A stretch of 64,000 nucleotides of DNA from assembly GCA_032821775.1 (NCBI GenBank), contig JAVLRN010000001.1:2914001-2978000 (forward strand), written 5' to 3'. The notes under the pieces were generated by a model that searched no databases, was not told the origin of the DNA, and was given only the letters and a program-made list of their open reading frames with translations. Positions within the stretch are counted from its first letter, which is position 1, and each line of letters opens with the position of its first letter. Shown here piece by piece: positions 23,640-34,686 of this stretch. Both the position numbers and the translations under genes were made by a program. This DNA comes from Sanguinoderma infundibulare (Eukaryota; Basidiomycota; Agaricomycetes; Polyporales; Polyporaceae).

Positions 23640-26598
23640 TCAGTGAATATGCGCGAACACCCCCGTCCAGTATGACGCTTCTGGGGCTTCTCGAATGGCC
23701 TCGCCGACGGCGGCTTCCAAGCCATCGTCCGCAGTGGCAGTTCGATGCCCTTGAGAGATGATCGTGGTGACGACATCGAGCACCAAACGCCGCAGCGGAG
23801 ATTGGGCGGGCAACTTCGCGTAAGGCCCAGGGATCTTGCCGCGTGTAGGGTGCCTGATGGTGAAGAAAGGTACGAGGCGGGTGCGCAGCGCCGCGTACGT
23901 CTACAAAGGTATCTGGACATCAGCGGGCTTGCAATTGGAGGTATCATGACGAGATCAGGGGCCACTTACACCGGGTTGGAGCAGGCGCGACCGACGTTGT
24001 ATGAGGCGAAGGAGAAGCCGGACGATCGTCTGTCCAGATGGCGACATTAATCTAGGCACAACAAAGTCTTTTGCGAGAACGAACAGACCTCAGTAGTGGC
24101 TAGTTGGTTGCTTCCAAGCTCCCAAAGCGTCTTGGGGAGTTGGAGGATCCATTCTTCCAGCTTCGCGTCCTGCTCAAGACTGCGACTCACGTTGAAGCTG
24201 CCCACATACTCTGGCTCTCTGTCCAACTGGCAGGATGACCTGTCTTAGCGTGCGGCCAAGGACACCGAAACTGGTGCGACTTACGAGCAGTAATCGCCCG
24301 ATGAAGTCGATCGTGTGCCTCTTCACCGCAGATGTCGACGATGCCTTGATACCGTGTTCTACGACGACAGAGAAAATCGCATTTGAGGCTCCCGACGCAT
24401 CCGAATACCGGCTGTTGACCAAAGACCATATGGTGGGCAGCAGTGCGATGTATGCCTGAGGTGTTATAGGCCGCGGTAGGGATTGAGAACCAGGAGTAGG
24501 TCCCCGTCCTTGAAGCAGTTGCACGATATATGCGCTGACGTGCTCGATTTGGCGCAATTGCGTAGCGGAAGTTGGGGCCCTGGCGGGTTCGGGACGCCCA
24601 TTACGACCAGGCTGAAGGCTCTTTCCTGAGATTGTCCGAGACGAGACGTTCCTCTGGGAGGCCAGAACCAGCAAGGACGAAAGCTCGCAAAAGATGAGGT
24701 TGAGGTCTTGGAAAGCCTGCTCGACCTTGATGTCTCGTCTCCCGTTGGAAGAGTTGACGGCAAAAGGAAAGTACGGCGAGAGATATGTCAGGATAGTCTG
24801 CAAATTTCCCTCCGCAGATTCATGCGATATCCACGACTGCCATGGCTGGATCAGAGTTCGAAGCATGTCATGACAACAATACGCAGGCGTACCTCAGCAG
24901 AATCCTGCAATAGGCGGCCATACAGGCTGCGGCATATTCGACAAACGACCATAACCATCTGCAACTCGGTTTCAGGTGGGCTCGTGCTCGGAGAAAACAC
25001 CGTCGGAGCGCAATCCAGGAACGTAGACACTAATGTTGAGTGAAGTGTACGCGCTAGGTGCTGAGGGACAGTCAGGAGGGTGATCACAACGGAATGAGGA
25101 GCAATTAAGACTTACCAGTACGCAATCGATCTCAGCATCAGTTCCTGACCCGGCTCGACCTTCCCGGAGCATGGTCACTGCAGCATCGATGTCCGTCAGG
25201 TCATGTAATGACCAAGCCGATGGACAGGAATCGAAGGCAAGCGGAAATTGGCCGACAAAGTTTTCTCCGCCGGCTTCCGAACTTTCTGGTGCCCATACTC
25301 TATCATCTTCCAGCTGGATAGATTCAGAGCCGATCGGGGAGGAACACGCTCTCAGCAGAGATTCGAAAGCGTCGAAAGCTGATGTCGATGCAAAAGAAGA
25401 TGAAAGATACCAAGTCGGCGTTGCAAGTGGGCCGGTGGCTGGCTCGAGAGGGACCTTCGGGCTCCACGAAGAAGACACGGCATGGGCCAAGAAAGACTCG
25501 AAGGATCGAAGGACGACAAGTTTTGACTGTAGATGGCCCAATGATAAGTCATTTACGAACTAGAGACACACGTCATGGCTTACCGCTGGAGATAGTACCA
25601 CGCTGGCCGTAGAGGTCGCTTGTACGGGACCTGTGTCTAATAAATAATGATGAGTAAACTTCTCGTACCAATGCCCGATAGTCGTACCACCACCCTCCCC
25701 AAAAGTGGTTCCTGCATTCAGGATGCCGAGGTAACCTTCCATTACCCTCCTCCCGTGACCGTCATTCCCAGGACGCATCCAACCTTCGGTAACGACCTCT
25801 GGGATGTACTCTAGGTATATGTCAAGGAATCGAACGGCGTCAATTCGAATCTCGGGGAAGATGTGTGTCTGCGCTGAGGTAGTGAAGAGGAGAAGGACGG
25901 GAGAATGAGGTGTGAAGTCATCCTATGTCAAATGAAGTGAGTATGCGATGTGCGAGGTGGTTTGAAGACGACATACTCGCGGAACTTGCCGACAGAGCCA
26001 TGAGAAGAACGACAGGAGTGTTTTGCGGACATTCGCGTCCTGAATCATGAGTAAGTTTGAAGTCTGTTGCCCTTCCGCAGCTCACTTGCCTCGTCTCCAA
26101 TCAGACGAACACAGCCGTTGATCAGGGGTGTGAGGTGTCCTCGAATGAGTCCGGGATGAGCCTCGAGTAGCTCTCGTAGACCAAGGATGGCATCTGACGA
26201 CTGTAAGCTTAGAAAGCAGCTTCAATCATGCCCATGCATTACCTTTCCGCGTGGTAGCATTGTAGTGTTTCAAGTGAACGATGAGGGCATCGAAAGTGAG
26301 TCTCCGCTTGGTGGTAGGAGCGCCCCCATCCTTTTCGACAGCGATGCTCTGAGTAGGTAGGGCAATAGCTGCAGCTTACGTGAGACTAATTGAAGTTACA
26401 TCCGGGGAATACTCACATCTTGCTTTGAAGGAGGTGTCTACGACGTTGCTCGGGGCCTGCTTGCCCTTTCCCAGCTTGAGTTTAGCTTTCTGCGATGTAT
26501 TGTTAGTGCTTCGACGTCTGACAATGCTAGTTGAACAATAGAATATGTACAGTAAAGTCCGCTGCCTTGTCCTTCTTTTTCTTGGTGCTTTTCGGCAT
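23640..26598 (-). CDS. IPI1: Pre-rRNA processing protein Ipi1 (TEX10-like)
   Basis: Component of the Rix1/Ipi complex needed for ITS2 processing and 60S pre-ribosome maturation in the nucleus. The N-terminus MPKSTKKKKDKAADFT joins across an intron to KAKLKLGKGKQAPSNVVDTSF, the diagnostic Ipi1 signature. It continues into a helical-repeat body with many short introns (parts such as LIQPWQSWISHESAEGNLQT, ITPQAYIALLPTIWSLVNSR). The last exon reads LRTRLVPFFTIRHPTRGKIP ... ASYWTGVFAHIH and stops at 23640-23642. A different frame stays open to 23582, but the frame used here is the one that continues sensible protein. About 900 residues, longer than the yeast protein but usual for TEX10-type proteins. 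It is divergent from the mannanase gene. Confidence 0.85.
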
Positions 26599-27185
26599 GG
26601 TGGTAATCTTGCAACTTGAGGGAAGTCGCCGCCAGGTGACCGTGGCAGCGTCGGCTCACATATATGGGCGCCTAATATGGCAAAAATCTGTGTCCGCATT
26701 AGGCAACTCGCTTGATCATTCCAACACAACCACGATCTGCATGCAGGATTTTAGCCCTCTACGCCTCTCCTCCAGAGCCTTCTGCATGGCATTCACGAGG
26801 ACCCGAATAGGCGAGATGAATGTAGAACCGGATGGAGGAACCGATATCGAGGGGGAGCACGCGACGGCTTTACGGCATAGCGGCTCATCGAAGTGCCGCT
26901 ACTTGCCGCCAACGCCAGGAGAGAACAGGATGTTGCAACAGAGGCAACTCATCGGAGCTAGTGTCACGCGCGTAGAGGTTCGAAGGGTCTGAACTCGCGC
27001 CTGACTACTTCCCGATGTTATCCCGACACCGGAATATTGTCACGGTGTGCCCTGGTGTGCTGCCGTCGGCCTTCCGTTCGGCAGCGATCACAATGGGTAT
27101 GTAGCATCCGAAGTAACTCAGTTGGAACACATTTAAACCGTCGAAATCTAGGGGGTCGGATGCAGCGACTTCTGTTGCCTTCATC
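26599..27185. promoter_or_regulatory. Divergent intergenic region, IPI1 / GH5 mannanase
   Basis: 587 bases between two divergent starts, holding the promoters of a housekeeping gene (IPI1) and a probably carbon-regulated secreted hydrolase. A plus frame through 26531-26992 is biased but overlaps the IPI1 start and is not supported. No TATA box is obvious on either side. Confidence 0.5.
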
Positions 27186-29684
27186 ATGCGGCCGTTCCTT
27201 CTAGCTAGTGCGCTATCGCTGCTGTCGCCTTTGTTCCTGTCTTGTGGGCTTGCGGCCTCCCCACAGAAAAATAGTGAGGTTCCTCCTGGGTTCGTGACCA
27301 CCAACGGCAGCCAATTTGAATTGGATGGAAATCTATTCGTAAGTCTTCTGTTCGGCTTCTCGGAGCGCATATCTGATGGAAGCCATTGAAATCAGGCGTT
27401 CGTCGGGGCGAACTCGTATGTACGTCTCGGGCACTTTGTGTATGAAAGCTGTGTGTTTACATGCGCTCCGAAGTGGCTGCCTCTCTTAACTAGCCAAGCG
27501 GATGTCGACGCCACCTTTGAGTCCATGAAAGAAGGGGGCGTTAAAGTCCTTCGGACCTGGGTGAGTCGAACGTGCGGTCTCCCGACTGAAGCTCAAGCGC
27601 TGATGAGTGACTGCGCCCTTAGGGATTCAATGCTATAAATGGGACAGAGCTTCAGGGTGCACTGCAAACCAATCTGACTTACTATCAGGTCAGGACATCA
27701 GCTAGACTAGCATTCGTCCTGCTCACCGCCAGATGCCGTGACAGGTTTGGAACAGTAGCCAGTGGATTCTCAATGAAGGGCCGCAGGGCCTCCAGCGTCT
27801 CGATAATGTTATTGCTTCTGCAGCCAAACACGACATCAAGGTCATTCTTGCCTTCACGAACAATTGGTTCGTCTTCCTCTCCCATTCCATAGCTTGATAC
27901 TAATCGCACAATAGGGTTGGATATGGCGTGAGTCTAAGAGATACATTGGATCCTGGTCATTTGTGAATATCTTTGTAGGGCTCTGATCTTTACGTCAACT
28001 GGATTGCTGGAGCTGGTCAGCCGCATGACGTTTTCTTCACGGACCAGCGGATAATCGATTCGTACCGTGAGTTACTCCGGGCTCCGGTCTCCCAGAGACC
28101 ACTATGGCTAATATATGTGCAGAATCCTACGTGAAGACTCTCGTCGAACGGTACAAAGATTCCCCAGCCATCTTCGCATGGGAACTCATGAACGAGGCCC
28201 GATGCCTGAGCGATACCCTCCCTGCTGGTCCTACTTGCGTACCTGGTTCTAACACTCTTAGGACGTGGTATCAACAACAGTCGAAATTCGTTCGAAGCTT
28301 GTGAGATCGAAAGTCGTCTCACGATGTTAGCCGAAAAGCTAACTGTGCATAGGGATCCCAACCACTTGATCACGACAGGAGGGGAAGGACACTTCTTCTG
28401 GGAACGTCCTCTCAAATAGTGCGTATTTTCCATTTCTGTCTAATGGCTAATGCGCGACGCTTTCTCAGCTGGTTCAACCACACATTGGTCAGCGACTACA
28501 ACTACAACGGACAAGGTCAATGGGCGTCGACATCGACGTTACTCTTGTCATTAATCATCGAATCTTTAGCTGGAGAAGATTTCGACCACGATATGTTCTT
28601 ACCGGACATTGACTTTGGAACCTATGTATGTGGTTTTGTATGCTTGTCGAAGGGCAAGCTGACTCCATTTGTGCAGCACCTCTACCCTCAATCTTGGTAT
28701 GGCTGATGAGCTCCCAACGTTTTGCTTCCATTGACGACCTTCATCATATCAGGTACCCAGAACTGGCATGTGTCACGCGAGTCGTAGAGCATAGGACCAT
28801 GGGTTAACCATCTCGCCATCAGGACTATCCGGGGTCGAACTTCACGATTGAAGCATGGGGCTTAGAATGGATTGACCAGCACGTTCACGGTGAGTCAGAG
28901 GCTACTCAGAGCCACCGTATCCGCTACTCTTCAGCTGATCATTGGGGCGCCAGCTGCTAACAAGGCCAACAAACCTGTCATTTTGGAAGAATTTGGCGTC
29001 GGCGGTCTCCGTGAGCTTAACTGACCGTCCGACTCACGGGGAACCTGACTCCTGTCTAGAGAACAAGTCCACCATATACCCCGAGTGGGTACAACGCGCA
29101 TTGGACACGAAACACGCGTAAGCATGGCGTCTCGTATCTCAGCTATTAACCCCATTGACATTGTTCTCACCAGGGGGTAATTGTGCCACATTCTTCATCG
29201 GAGTTCCATCCTCATCAGGCCAACCCATCCGTGCAGGATCATGTCATGGCAATGGGGTCAACTGGGGCTCACCGAGGATGGCGGAAACCGCCTCATCAAA
29301 TACGCTGATGCAATCATAGACGGAGTAAGGGACTTTAAAACCATCTTGTTGGTCCGTTTAAATCTCACGAGGCTATTTCCTCCGCGGCGCAGGCTTCCCC
29401 GAACGACGGTACGTCCACGATGCGCATCTCGATTCACATCGTCTAGCCTATCTGCCGATCCGTTGATGGTCTTTGTCCTTCGTTTTAGGCAATACTTTCT
29501 ATCCTAATCAGACCCAGGTCTGGGATATCTTCACGTAAGTCCGCCACCGCCATCCCCGCTTCTAGTGTCTCGATGCTCGAACCCAGCGGCTCCGAGATCG
29601 AGCGTGGCGAGATCAACGTTCGGTCTGCTTATTGATAGACGTTTTAGGAGGGCCGCTAAGATCCAAAATGCGAGATCGGGATAA
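27186..29684 (+). CDS. Secreted GH5 endo-beta-1,4-mannanase-like glycoside hydrolase
   Basis: A signal peptide (MRPFLLASALSLLSPLFL...CGLAAS) precedes a GH5 (probably subfamily 7) catalytic domain that cleaves mannan backbones in plant cell walls outside the cell. Visible landmarks are FELDGNLFAFVGANSYWLPL, GGVKVLRTWGFNAING, VYVNWIAGAGQPHDVFFTD-like text, the acid/base Glu in FAWELMNEARC, NYNGQAGEDFDHDMFLPDI, and the nucleophile Glu in PVILEEFGVGG. It ends MSWQWGQLGLTEDGGN, TQVWDIFTRAAKIQNARSG. There are over a dozen short introns, including a 13-base microexon (28753-28765) followed by a GC-donor intron; see findings. No carbohydrate-binding module is seen. Both catalytic Glu residues are intact, so it should be active. 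Confidence 0.9.
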
Positions 29685-29804
29685 ACACGAGATGGCTATA
29701 CAAGTACAGAAGATGACTGTGGTGCGCACGTGCGGAGATACGGCGAACGCAAATGCAAAGACAAAGCGAAGGATTCCAAGACAACCAACCTCCCACAGCT
29801 GCTC

Positions 29805-30359
29805 TCAACCGGTTCCCCGCCCCACCCTCCCATGGTCACGGCATGGATCCTGCTGGCATTAGGATGGTTCAATCTTAGTCTCACGTACGAAAATGGAACA
29901 TCGTGGTACTCACCGACGCCCCGCGTGTTGAGGTGCCCTCCTGGGCCCAGCCCTTGAACGCAACGTTGATCCCCTCCGCAAGTTTGATGTTTTGGTTGCA
30001 GCCACAACGATAGGGCGAGTATGGTGCATCGAAGATGGTGGACACGCTGCACTCCGCGTCGTACCACACTTTCACTCTGAAATTGAAATTGAGGTGAGCA
30101 GGTCCGGAAAAGACGGGGAGGGGCAGAAGCAGTACACTCACGACATCTCCACCTTCCGTATGTGTACAGGGACATGCCGTTCCACGGCGTATCGATAGAG
30201 CGTACCGGACATGACCATCAGCGTGAGGTCTTCGCCCGGTCGCATGCAGATGGCGACCTGCTGTGCGCCGTTATCTCGGAGGACCTGCACCGTCACGAAA
30301 GAAGGCGTGTCGTTGTGAAGGACGAGCGTGAGGTCGTGGGTCTTGGTGCTCGCGGGCAT
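29805..30359 (-). CDS. Orphan small protein A, paralogue of the gene at 36864
   Basis: I do not recognise a known family. It starts MPASTKTHDLTLVLHNDTPS at 30359 and contains TVQVLRDNGAQQVAICMRPG and GTLYRYAVERH. A phase-2 intron follows VEM, and exon 2 reads SVKVWYDAECSVSTIFDAPY, then RCGCNQNIKLAEGINVAFKG. A further intron probably follows and the protein ends soon after; the stop at 29805-29807 is tentative. It has no signal peptide, so it is probably cytosolic. The first 90 residues align with the plus-strand gene at 36864, including the same intron position and phase. The second half (PYRCGCNQNI...) is not shared. Together they form a small local family of unknown function. Confidence 0.65.
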
Positions 30360-31099
30360 GATCGAGACGTCTGACAGCTCGGTGCGTTCCGCAGAAGAAG
30401 ACGAGCCGCGGGCTGCAGGTGAGGGAAAGGGAAGGTGTTGCCGCGGGGAAGACGCGCACCAGTGGGGGCACCGCCGTCTCCGCTAGATATACCGACTCCG
30501 GGAGAACTTGCAAGGTTGCATGTGTGTCAAGAACGCAATGGGAGACAGGTCTCTGGGACGACTCCTACAAGAAAAGCTCACAATGCATGCATTCGCTGGC
30601 GGCAAGGCCCTATTGTGTTCTGCTTTGGGTGTTCCCCCAACGGGCGTTCGATACACCGGATCGGGGAACGGGCTCACGGGTCGCTCCGCGAACGGTCGTT
30701 TGAGCCTCCCGCAAGGGGACAACGAAGCAGCCGAGTCAATCTCAGCGCGCATATGGGGCAAGCGAAGGAAGGATGAAGATACCAGGGCCAAGAAACGATG
30801 ATGAGCGTGCGACACCAGGTGGCTGCCTTATTGTCTTCGGCTAACTTCTCGGCCGGTCACAAGGAGCCTCGAGCAACCTCCGTCGTGCAGGCGCGTGTCC
30901 TATCGTTTCATCTGCATGCATTCGTTCCAAAGAGGCGTTTGTGCTATAGTATGGGCGGGGATTGCATGGGGATGTTAGTCATAGGGAGGATGAATTTGAA
31001 TGGCCCGTTCTGTTCGTAACAGTATAGTAAAATCGGGGCGTCGCTGGAGCGACCAGATACCTCCATCACGATCTATCACGATCCGGTATGCGCATGCAA
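30360..31099. other. Intergenic, no gene seen
   Basis: 740 bases between two minus-strand genes: the promoter of orphan protein A and the 3' end of the ERI1-like gene. Several overlapping open frames on both strands are present in GC-rich sequence but none shows splice sites or a recognisable product. Confidence 0.5.
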
Positions 31100-31928
31100 T
31101 CACCACGGCAGATCGGACCAGGGCTTCCAGCCATCCCGCCTCATCCGCTGCACGATTCGGAGAATGTTCTTGCAGTCGTCGATGCCGGAGTGATGGCGTC
31201 CCTCGAGCTCCATCTTGGCATGTTTCAGCATGGCCTCCATGCCTTTCGCGTACTTCAATTCGTAGTGGCGCTGATAAGACTTCTTCACGTTAATCCAGCG
31301 GTTATACGGGGCAGCGAGAGTGCCTGTGTTGGGGTCGAGTCCGCTTTGGGTGCCGCTCAAGCGCAGCTGCTGGGGGAGCATCGTCTTCAAATCCCAGTCG
31401 CCGCAAGTGAGGTAGGCGACTGCGCCTGGCTGGTCTACGATGTGGCGTGCCCGAAGGAACTCTTGATACCGCTCCCATACGGAAGGGAAAGGATCCGCAG
31501 CGTCCACGGTGCTCTAAAAGCATTCATTAGGAATGTTTAGTTGTGCTGGTAAGAAAACCTACCTGCTCGATACCGGTGAGGCTCGTACAGAACGACGTCA
31601 ATGTAGGGTGCTGGACGGGCCGGACATATTCGTGAAAGGTGGCCTCTACTCTGTCTTGGTCGACATCATAGAGCAGGGTAGGAAGCTCGATGATCTCGGA
31701 TTCGCCCTTGGGCACGATGCGCCCACTGTCGTCGCAAGTAGCTTCAAAGTCTAGGATGAGCAGATAACGTAGTCGCATGAGCTTCGGTCGGGAAAGCACT
31801 ACGGTGATGGTGGTGGGTAGCGAACGGAAGAGTGATAAGCCAGTGCATGTTTGTGCGTTCTACTTACATAGACAGCGCTCTGACAGGCTCTGACTCGGAC
31901 TCGTAGCCGATCGTAATAACTTCGGCAT
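31100..31928 (-). CDS. ERI1: ERI1-like DEDDh 3'-5' exoribonuclease
   Basis: Member of the DnaQ/RNase T exonuclease superfamily, related to ERI1/3'hExo, which trims small RNAs, 5.8S rRNA or histone mRNA. Exo I motif LILDFEATCDD carries the first Asp and Glu. The middle (ELPTLLYDVDQDRVEATFHEYVRP) and CTSLTGIEQ precede an intron. Exo II is in AYLTCGDWDLKTMLPQQ, and Exo III, with its His and Asp, in GRHHSGIDDCKNILRI. It ends KPWSDLPW. The start at 31928 comes from a small first exon (MPKLLRSATSPSQSLSERC), joined in frame by an intron ending TAG to LLSRPKLMRLRYLLILDFEA. The first 20 residues are basic and Ser-rich, so mitochondrial or nucleolar targeting is possible. No SAP domain is present, unlike animal ERI1. 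Confidence 0.85.
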
Positions 31929-32140
31929 CGCTTAGGATTCAAGACGTCACTCGTCGCTTGAGGTACAGTACTGGACGCCACCCTCTTTCGCATTGCATGG
32001 GCAAAGGTCTTCAAGACCTTGGCACTTCATGTTGACAAGAGATATGGAATTCGCGGCAAGTAGGATGACAGTGATTACAGTACACAGCCAGGCATCGAAT
32101 GAAGACAACAAGAGCAAACTGTCCAGGTCGACCAAATCGA

Positions 32141-32895
32141 TCACCATGGGACGAACTTGCCAGGTCGGAACCTGAAGTCCATCATAAGGTCCAGGCAAAC
32201 AAGGTCCTCGTCCTCCTCAGTGTAGCCGCGAATGTTCACGGTAAATTGGGCTACGCAGAAGCATGCGTCAGCCTTTGACGATACTTCAATGGGAACATGG
32301 ACGCACCAGGAGGGATCTCCTTCGGCAGCGTCACGGTCTGGATAACCTTGTGAGTACCCTTCTCGACCGGACATTGAATAGTCGCATTTGCGTTGCGGCT
32401 GTGTCAAAGAAAGTGGTGATAAACAACTGGTCTTGACAGGAAGCCTGAATACGTACGCCTCCTGGCAAACATCGAATTCCTTGTGGAGGAGTTTGATGAG
32501 CCCAGCCTTCACTGTCACGTCCGCGTAAGCTCCGTCCTGCATCAACAAGCTCCGTAAATGTCCAAGCACCACAGATAGTAACCACAAGGCGCACCTCAAT
32601 GTCAGCATTTGCCACACCCTGCACCGTAATGGTGAGGTCCTTGCCCCGGGCAGGCGGGTCGGGAGAGAGCTCGATGCTGCTGATGTGAGCAAGGTGGGAG
32701 GGGGTGCCTTGAGCATAGCGTTAGCCCATACAAAACGAGATAGTTTGACAGTAACAGCATACCGCAGTCCGTCCAGTCCCACCTCTTGTTCCCCGGAACA
32801 CCTGGGAACAACACCTCCTGGTCATCCTGAACGGGAGAAGCTACGCTACTGCTGACCGCCGCAGCAAGTAAGAAAAGTAGACCGAAACGAGCCAT
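32141..32895 (-). CDS. NPC2: NPC2-like ML-domain lipid transfer protein (PG/PI transfer protein)
   Basis: Small secreted or vacuolar sterol/phospholipid carrier. A signal peptide (MARFGLLFLLAAAVSSSVAS) is followed by WDWTDCGTPSHLAHISSIEL, the start of an ML domain with its first disulfide Cys, and by SPDPPARGKDLTITVQGVAN. Then come AYADVTVKAGLIKLLHKEFD, VCQEA, an exon with NATIQCPVEKGTHKVIQTV and TLPKEIPPG, and finally NIRGYTEEDEDLVCLDLMMD and RPGKFVPW. The Cys pattern (DCG, VCQ, QCP, VCLD) fits the three-disulfide fold with one more Cys in the signal region. Five or six exons; about 175 residues, as usual. It is divergent from the four-TM gene with 396 bases between starts. Confidence 0.88.
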
Positions 32896-33291
32896 GATGA
32901 AGAGCAGGGGGAGGGTATCGTCGTCGTCGTCAGCAGGGAACCAACGAACGATTGAGAGCCAGGTGCCCAAAGCGAGTAATGACGGCGTCTTGAACGGCGC
33001 ACGGAGATGGCGTGCGAGCCACATTCCATACCGGGCCAGGAACGCGGCGGAACCAATGGGGTCCAGGGCCGGAACGCCGGACGGATGCGCCGGCTGCGGA
33101 GGTCGTTGTCGGTCATGCCGCACCGCCCTGGGGCGGATACTTATGTAGTCTGCAACTGCGCTCCACTCCGCAGGTTTTCTCCTTGTCCACAGCCCTCTGG
33201 ACTTTCCGCCCTCGCTTCTTCTGCTACCCCTCTGCTCTTTCCACGACCTTGACGATCCATTTCCAAGCGCTTTCCTTCGGAATCTAACGCT
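32896..33291. promoter_or_regulatory. Divergent intergenic region, NPC2 / four-TM protein
   Basis: 396 bases between two start codons pointing away from each other. It contains a GTCGTC-type triplet run near 32920 and a CT-rich tract at about 33175-33270 just before the plus-strand start. No gene lies inside. Confidence 0.5.
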
Positions 33292-34307
33292 ATGAAACCG
33301 AGGGAGTACTGCTGCTGCGCAATCCCACTGATCTATGCTGGAATCTACATCGCGCTGCTGGAGCAGCTCGTGCTTGGGATAGTCGCAGGTGTTCTGTCAA
33401 TCGCTACACCTAACAGTGAGTCCAAATCAACTGGTCGCAATCGACTAGCCCCTCACACGACTCCTACAGTTGTTGGCGCTTCTACCCCTTCTTTCGCGAA
33501 GTGGATATTTGCTGTCGTCTGCTGGGTGGGTGCTGGTGTACAGGTCCTTGGTTTCTTTGCCGTTCGTCAGGTATGTGAGCCTGCCCTACCACTGTAGACC
33601 TTTGCGAACCGACTTTGCATAGGAACGGCCCATCTTCTTCCGCCGTTATGTCACCCTCCACGGCTTGATTTCAGTAGCCGCTTTCGGTGTTGCCGCCGCT
33701 TGGATCATCGTCTCAGCCACCCGTCATGACCAGGCCCAGTCGAAATGTATTAGCGATTTCTTCGCCAATACCGTATCCGCCAACAACGATGAGGGGAAAA
33801 CCCTGTGCAACATTTTCCCCTGGGCTGACATCGGCATCATGGCCGGGCTGTGGGTCTTGTTCGCAATTGTCCAGGTAATGCTGCTCATTGCTTCCGTAAT
33901 ACGGAGACGCTGAGACCCCCCCTGCGCAGACTTACCTCTACATCGTCGTGTCCTCGTTCGGAAAGGGCCAACGCCGCGACCACACAAGATACTCCTCGTT
34001 GGTATACCAGTCAAACAAGTCGGTAAACATTCCGATGGCGGATCGTGGTGCGTGGGACACACGCAACTCTACCGAACAACTTGTTCAGCATGGAGGCCAC
34101 GTACGCCACGATAGCGGGGCCAGTGTAGCGACCGTCATGGCCGACAAGGTCCAAGGCTACTCTGACCACCCGCCCCACGTTCCCGGGAATGCGTATACGC
34201 AGGATCCCAGTCCCACACCGCAGGCGTACGACAATTACTACGATAACCATAATGTCACCGGCGGCGTAGGCTACCCTCAACATAGCCAGGCCCATCCCGG
34301 TGAGTAG
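33292..34307 (+). CDS. Four-transmembrane protein with long hydrophilic C-terminal tail, function unknown
   Basis: MKPREYCCCAIPLIYAGIYI opens TM1, with a CCC cluster just before it that could be palmitoylated. TM2 is WIFAVVCWVGAGVQVLGFFA, TM3 GLISVAAFGVAAAWIIVSA and TM4 IMAGLWVLFAIVQTYLYIVV. Between TM3 and TM4 is a luminal or external loop with two Cys (SKCISDFFANTVS, TLCNIFPW). The tail after SSFGKGQRRD is about 115 residues, hydrophilic, Tyr/His/Pro-rich, ending YPQHSQAHPGE. Four exons with short introns. The topology is tetraspan-like but lacks the CCG motif of true tetraspanins. Similar four-TM proteins are common and uncharacterised in Agaricomycetes, in my recollection. No function can be given. 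Confidence 0.8.
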
Positions 34308-34686
34308 ACAGGAATATACGCCGCCTCGAGCCGTCTTTCGACTGCCACCCGGCAGACGCAGATGGTCGGTTCCCCCTGTTTTGTGTTTTGGCCGATATTC
34401 ATCGTCTGCTTTCGTCTAGCGGAAGGGTCGTTCCGACGCAAGACTCCCAGAGTGCAGAATGGATCCGAGGACTTCAACGTATATAACAACGCATATAGCA
34501 GTCGATACTAGTCTGTTCATTACGATTCCCAGTTTTTGTTGCTGTAGAGCCACGGACTCCACTATGGACAATTTGACGTGTAACAGACATTCAATTCTCG
34601 CACATCAGGAAGTTGATGTGTGACCGTTTGCCAATGCTTGCAACTATCGCGATGTCATCTAGAAAAAGCACCCGTCTATTACACGA
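34308..34686. other. Convergent intergenic region
   Basis: 379 bases between two converging stop codons, holding both 3' ends. It is AT-richer than the flanks. Nothing else is seen. Confidence 0.5.

Noticed and set aside
23582..23965. Frame open to 23582 as the IPI1 C-terminus
   Set aside because: The alternative frame in the same exon reads as well-formed helical protein ending FAHIH at 23640; the frame to 23582 has a low-complexity composition.
30435..30815. Overlapping frames on both strands downstream of orphan protein A
   Set aside because: They mirror each other, lack conserved motifs and have no supporting splice sites.
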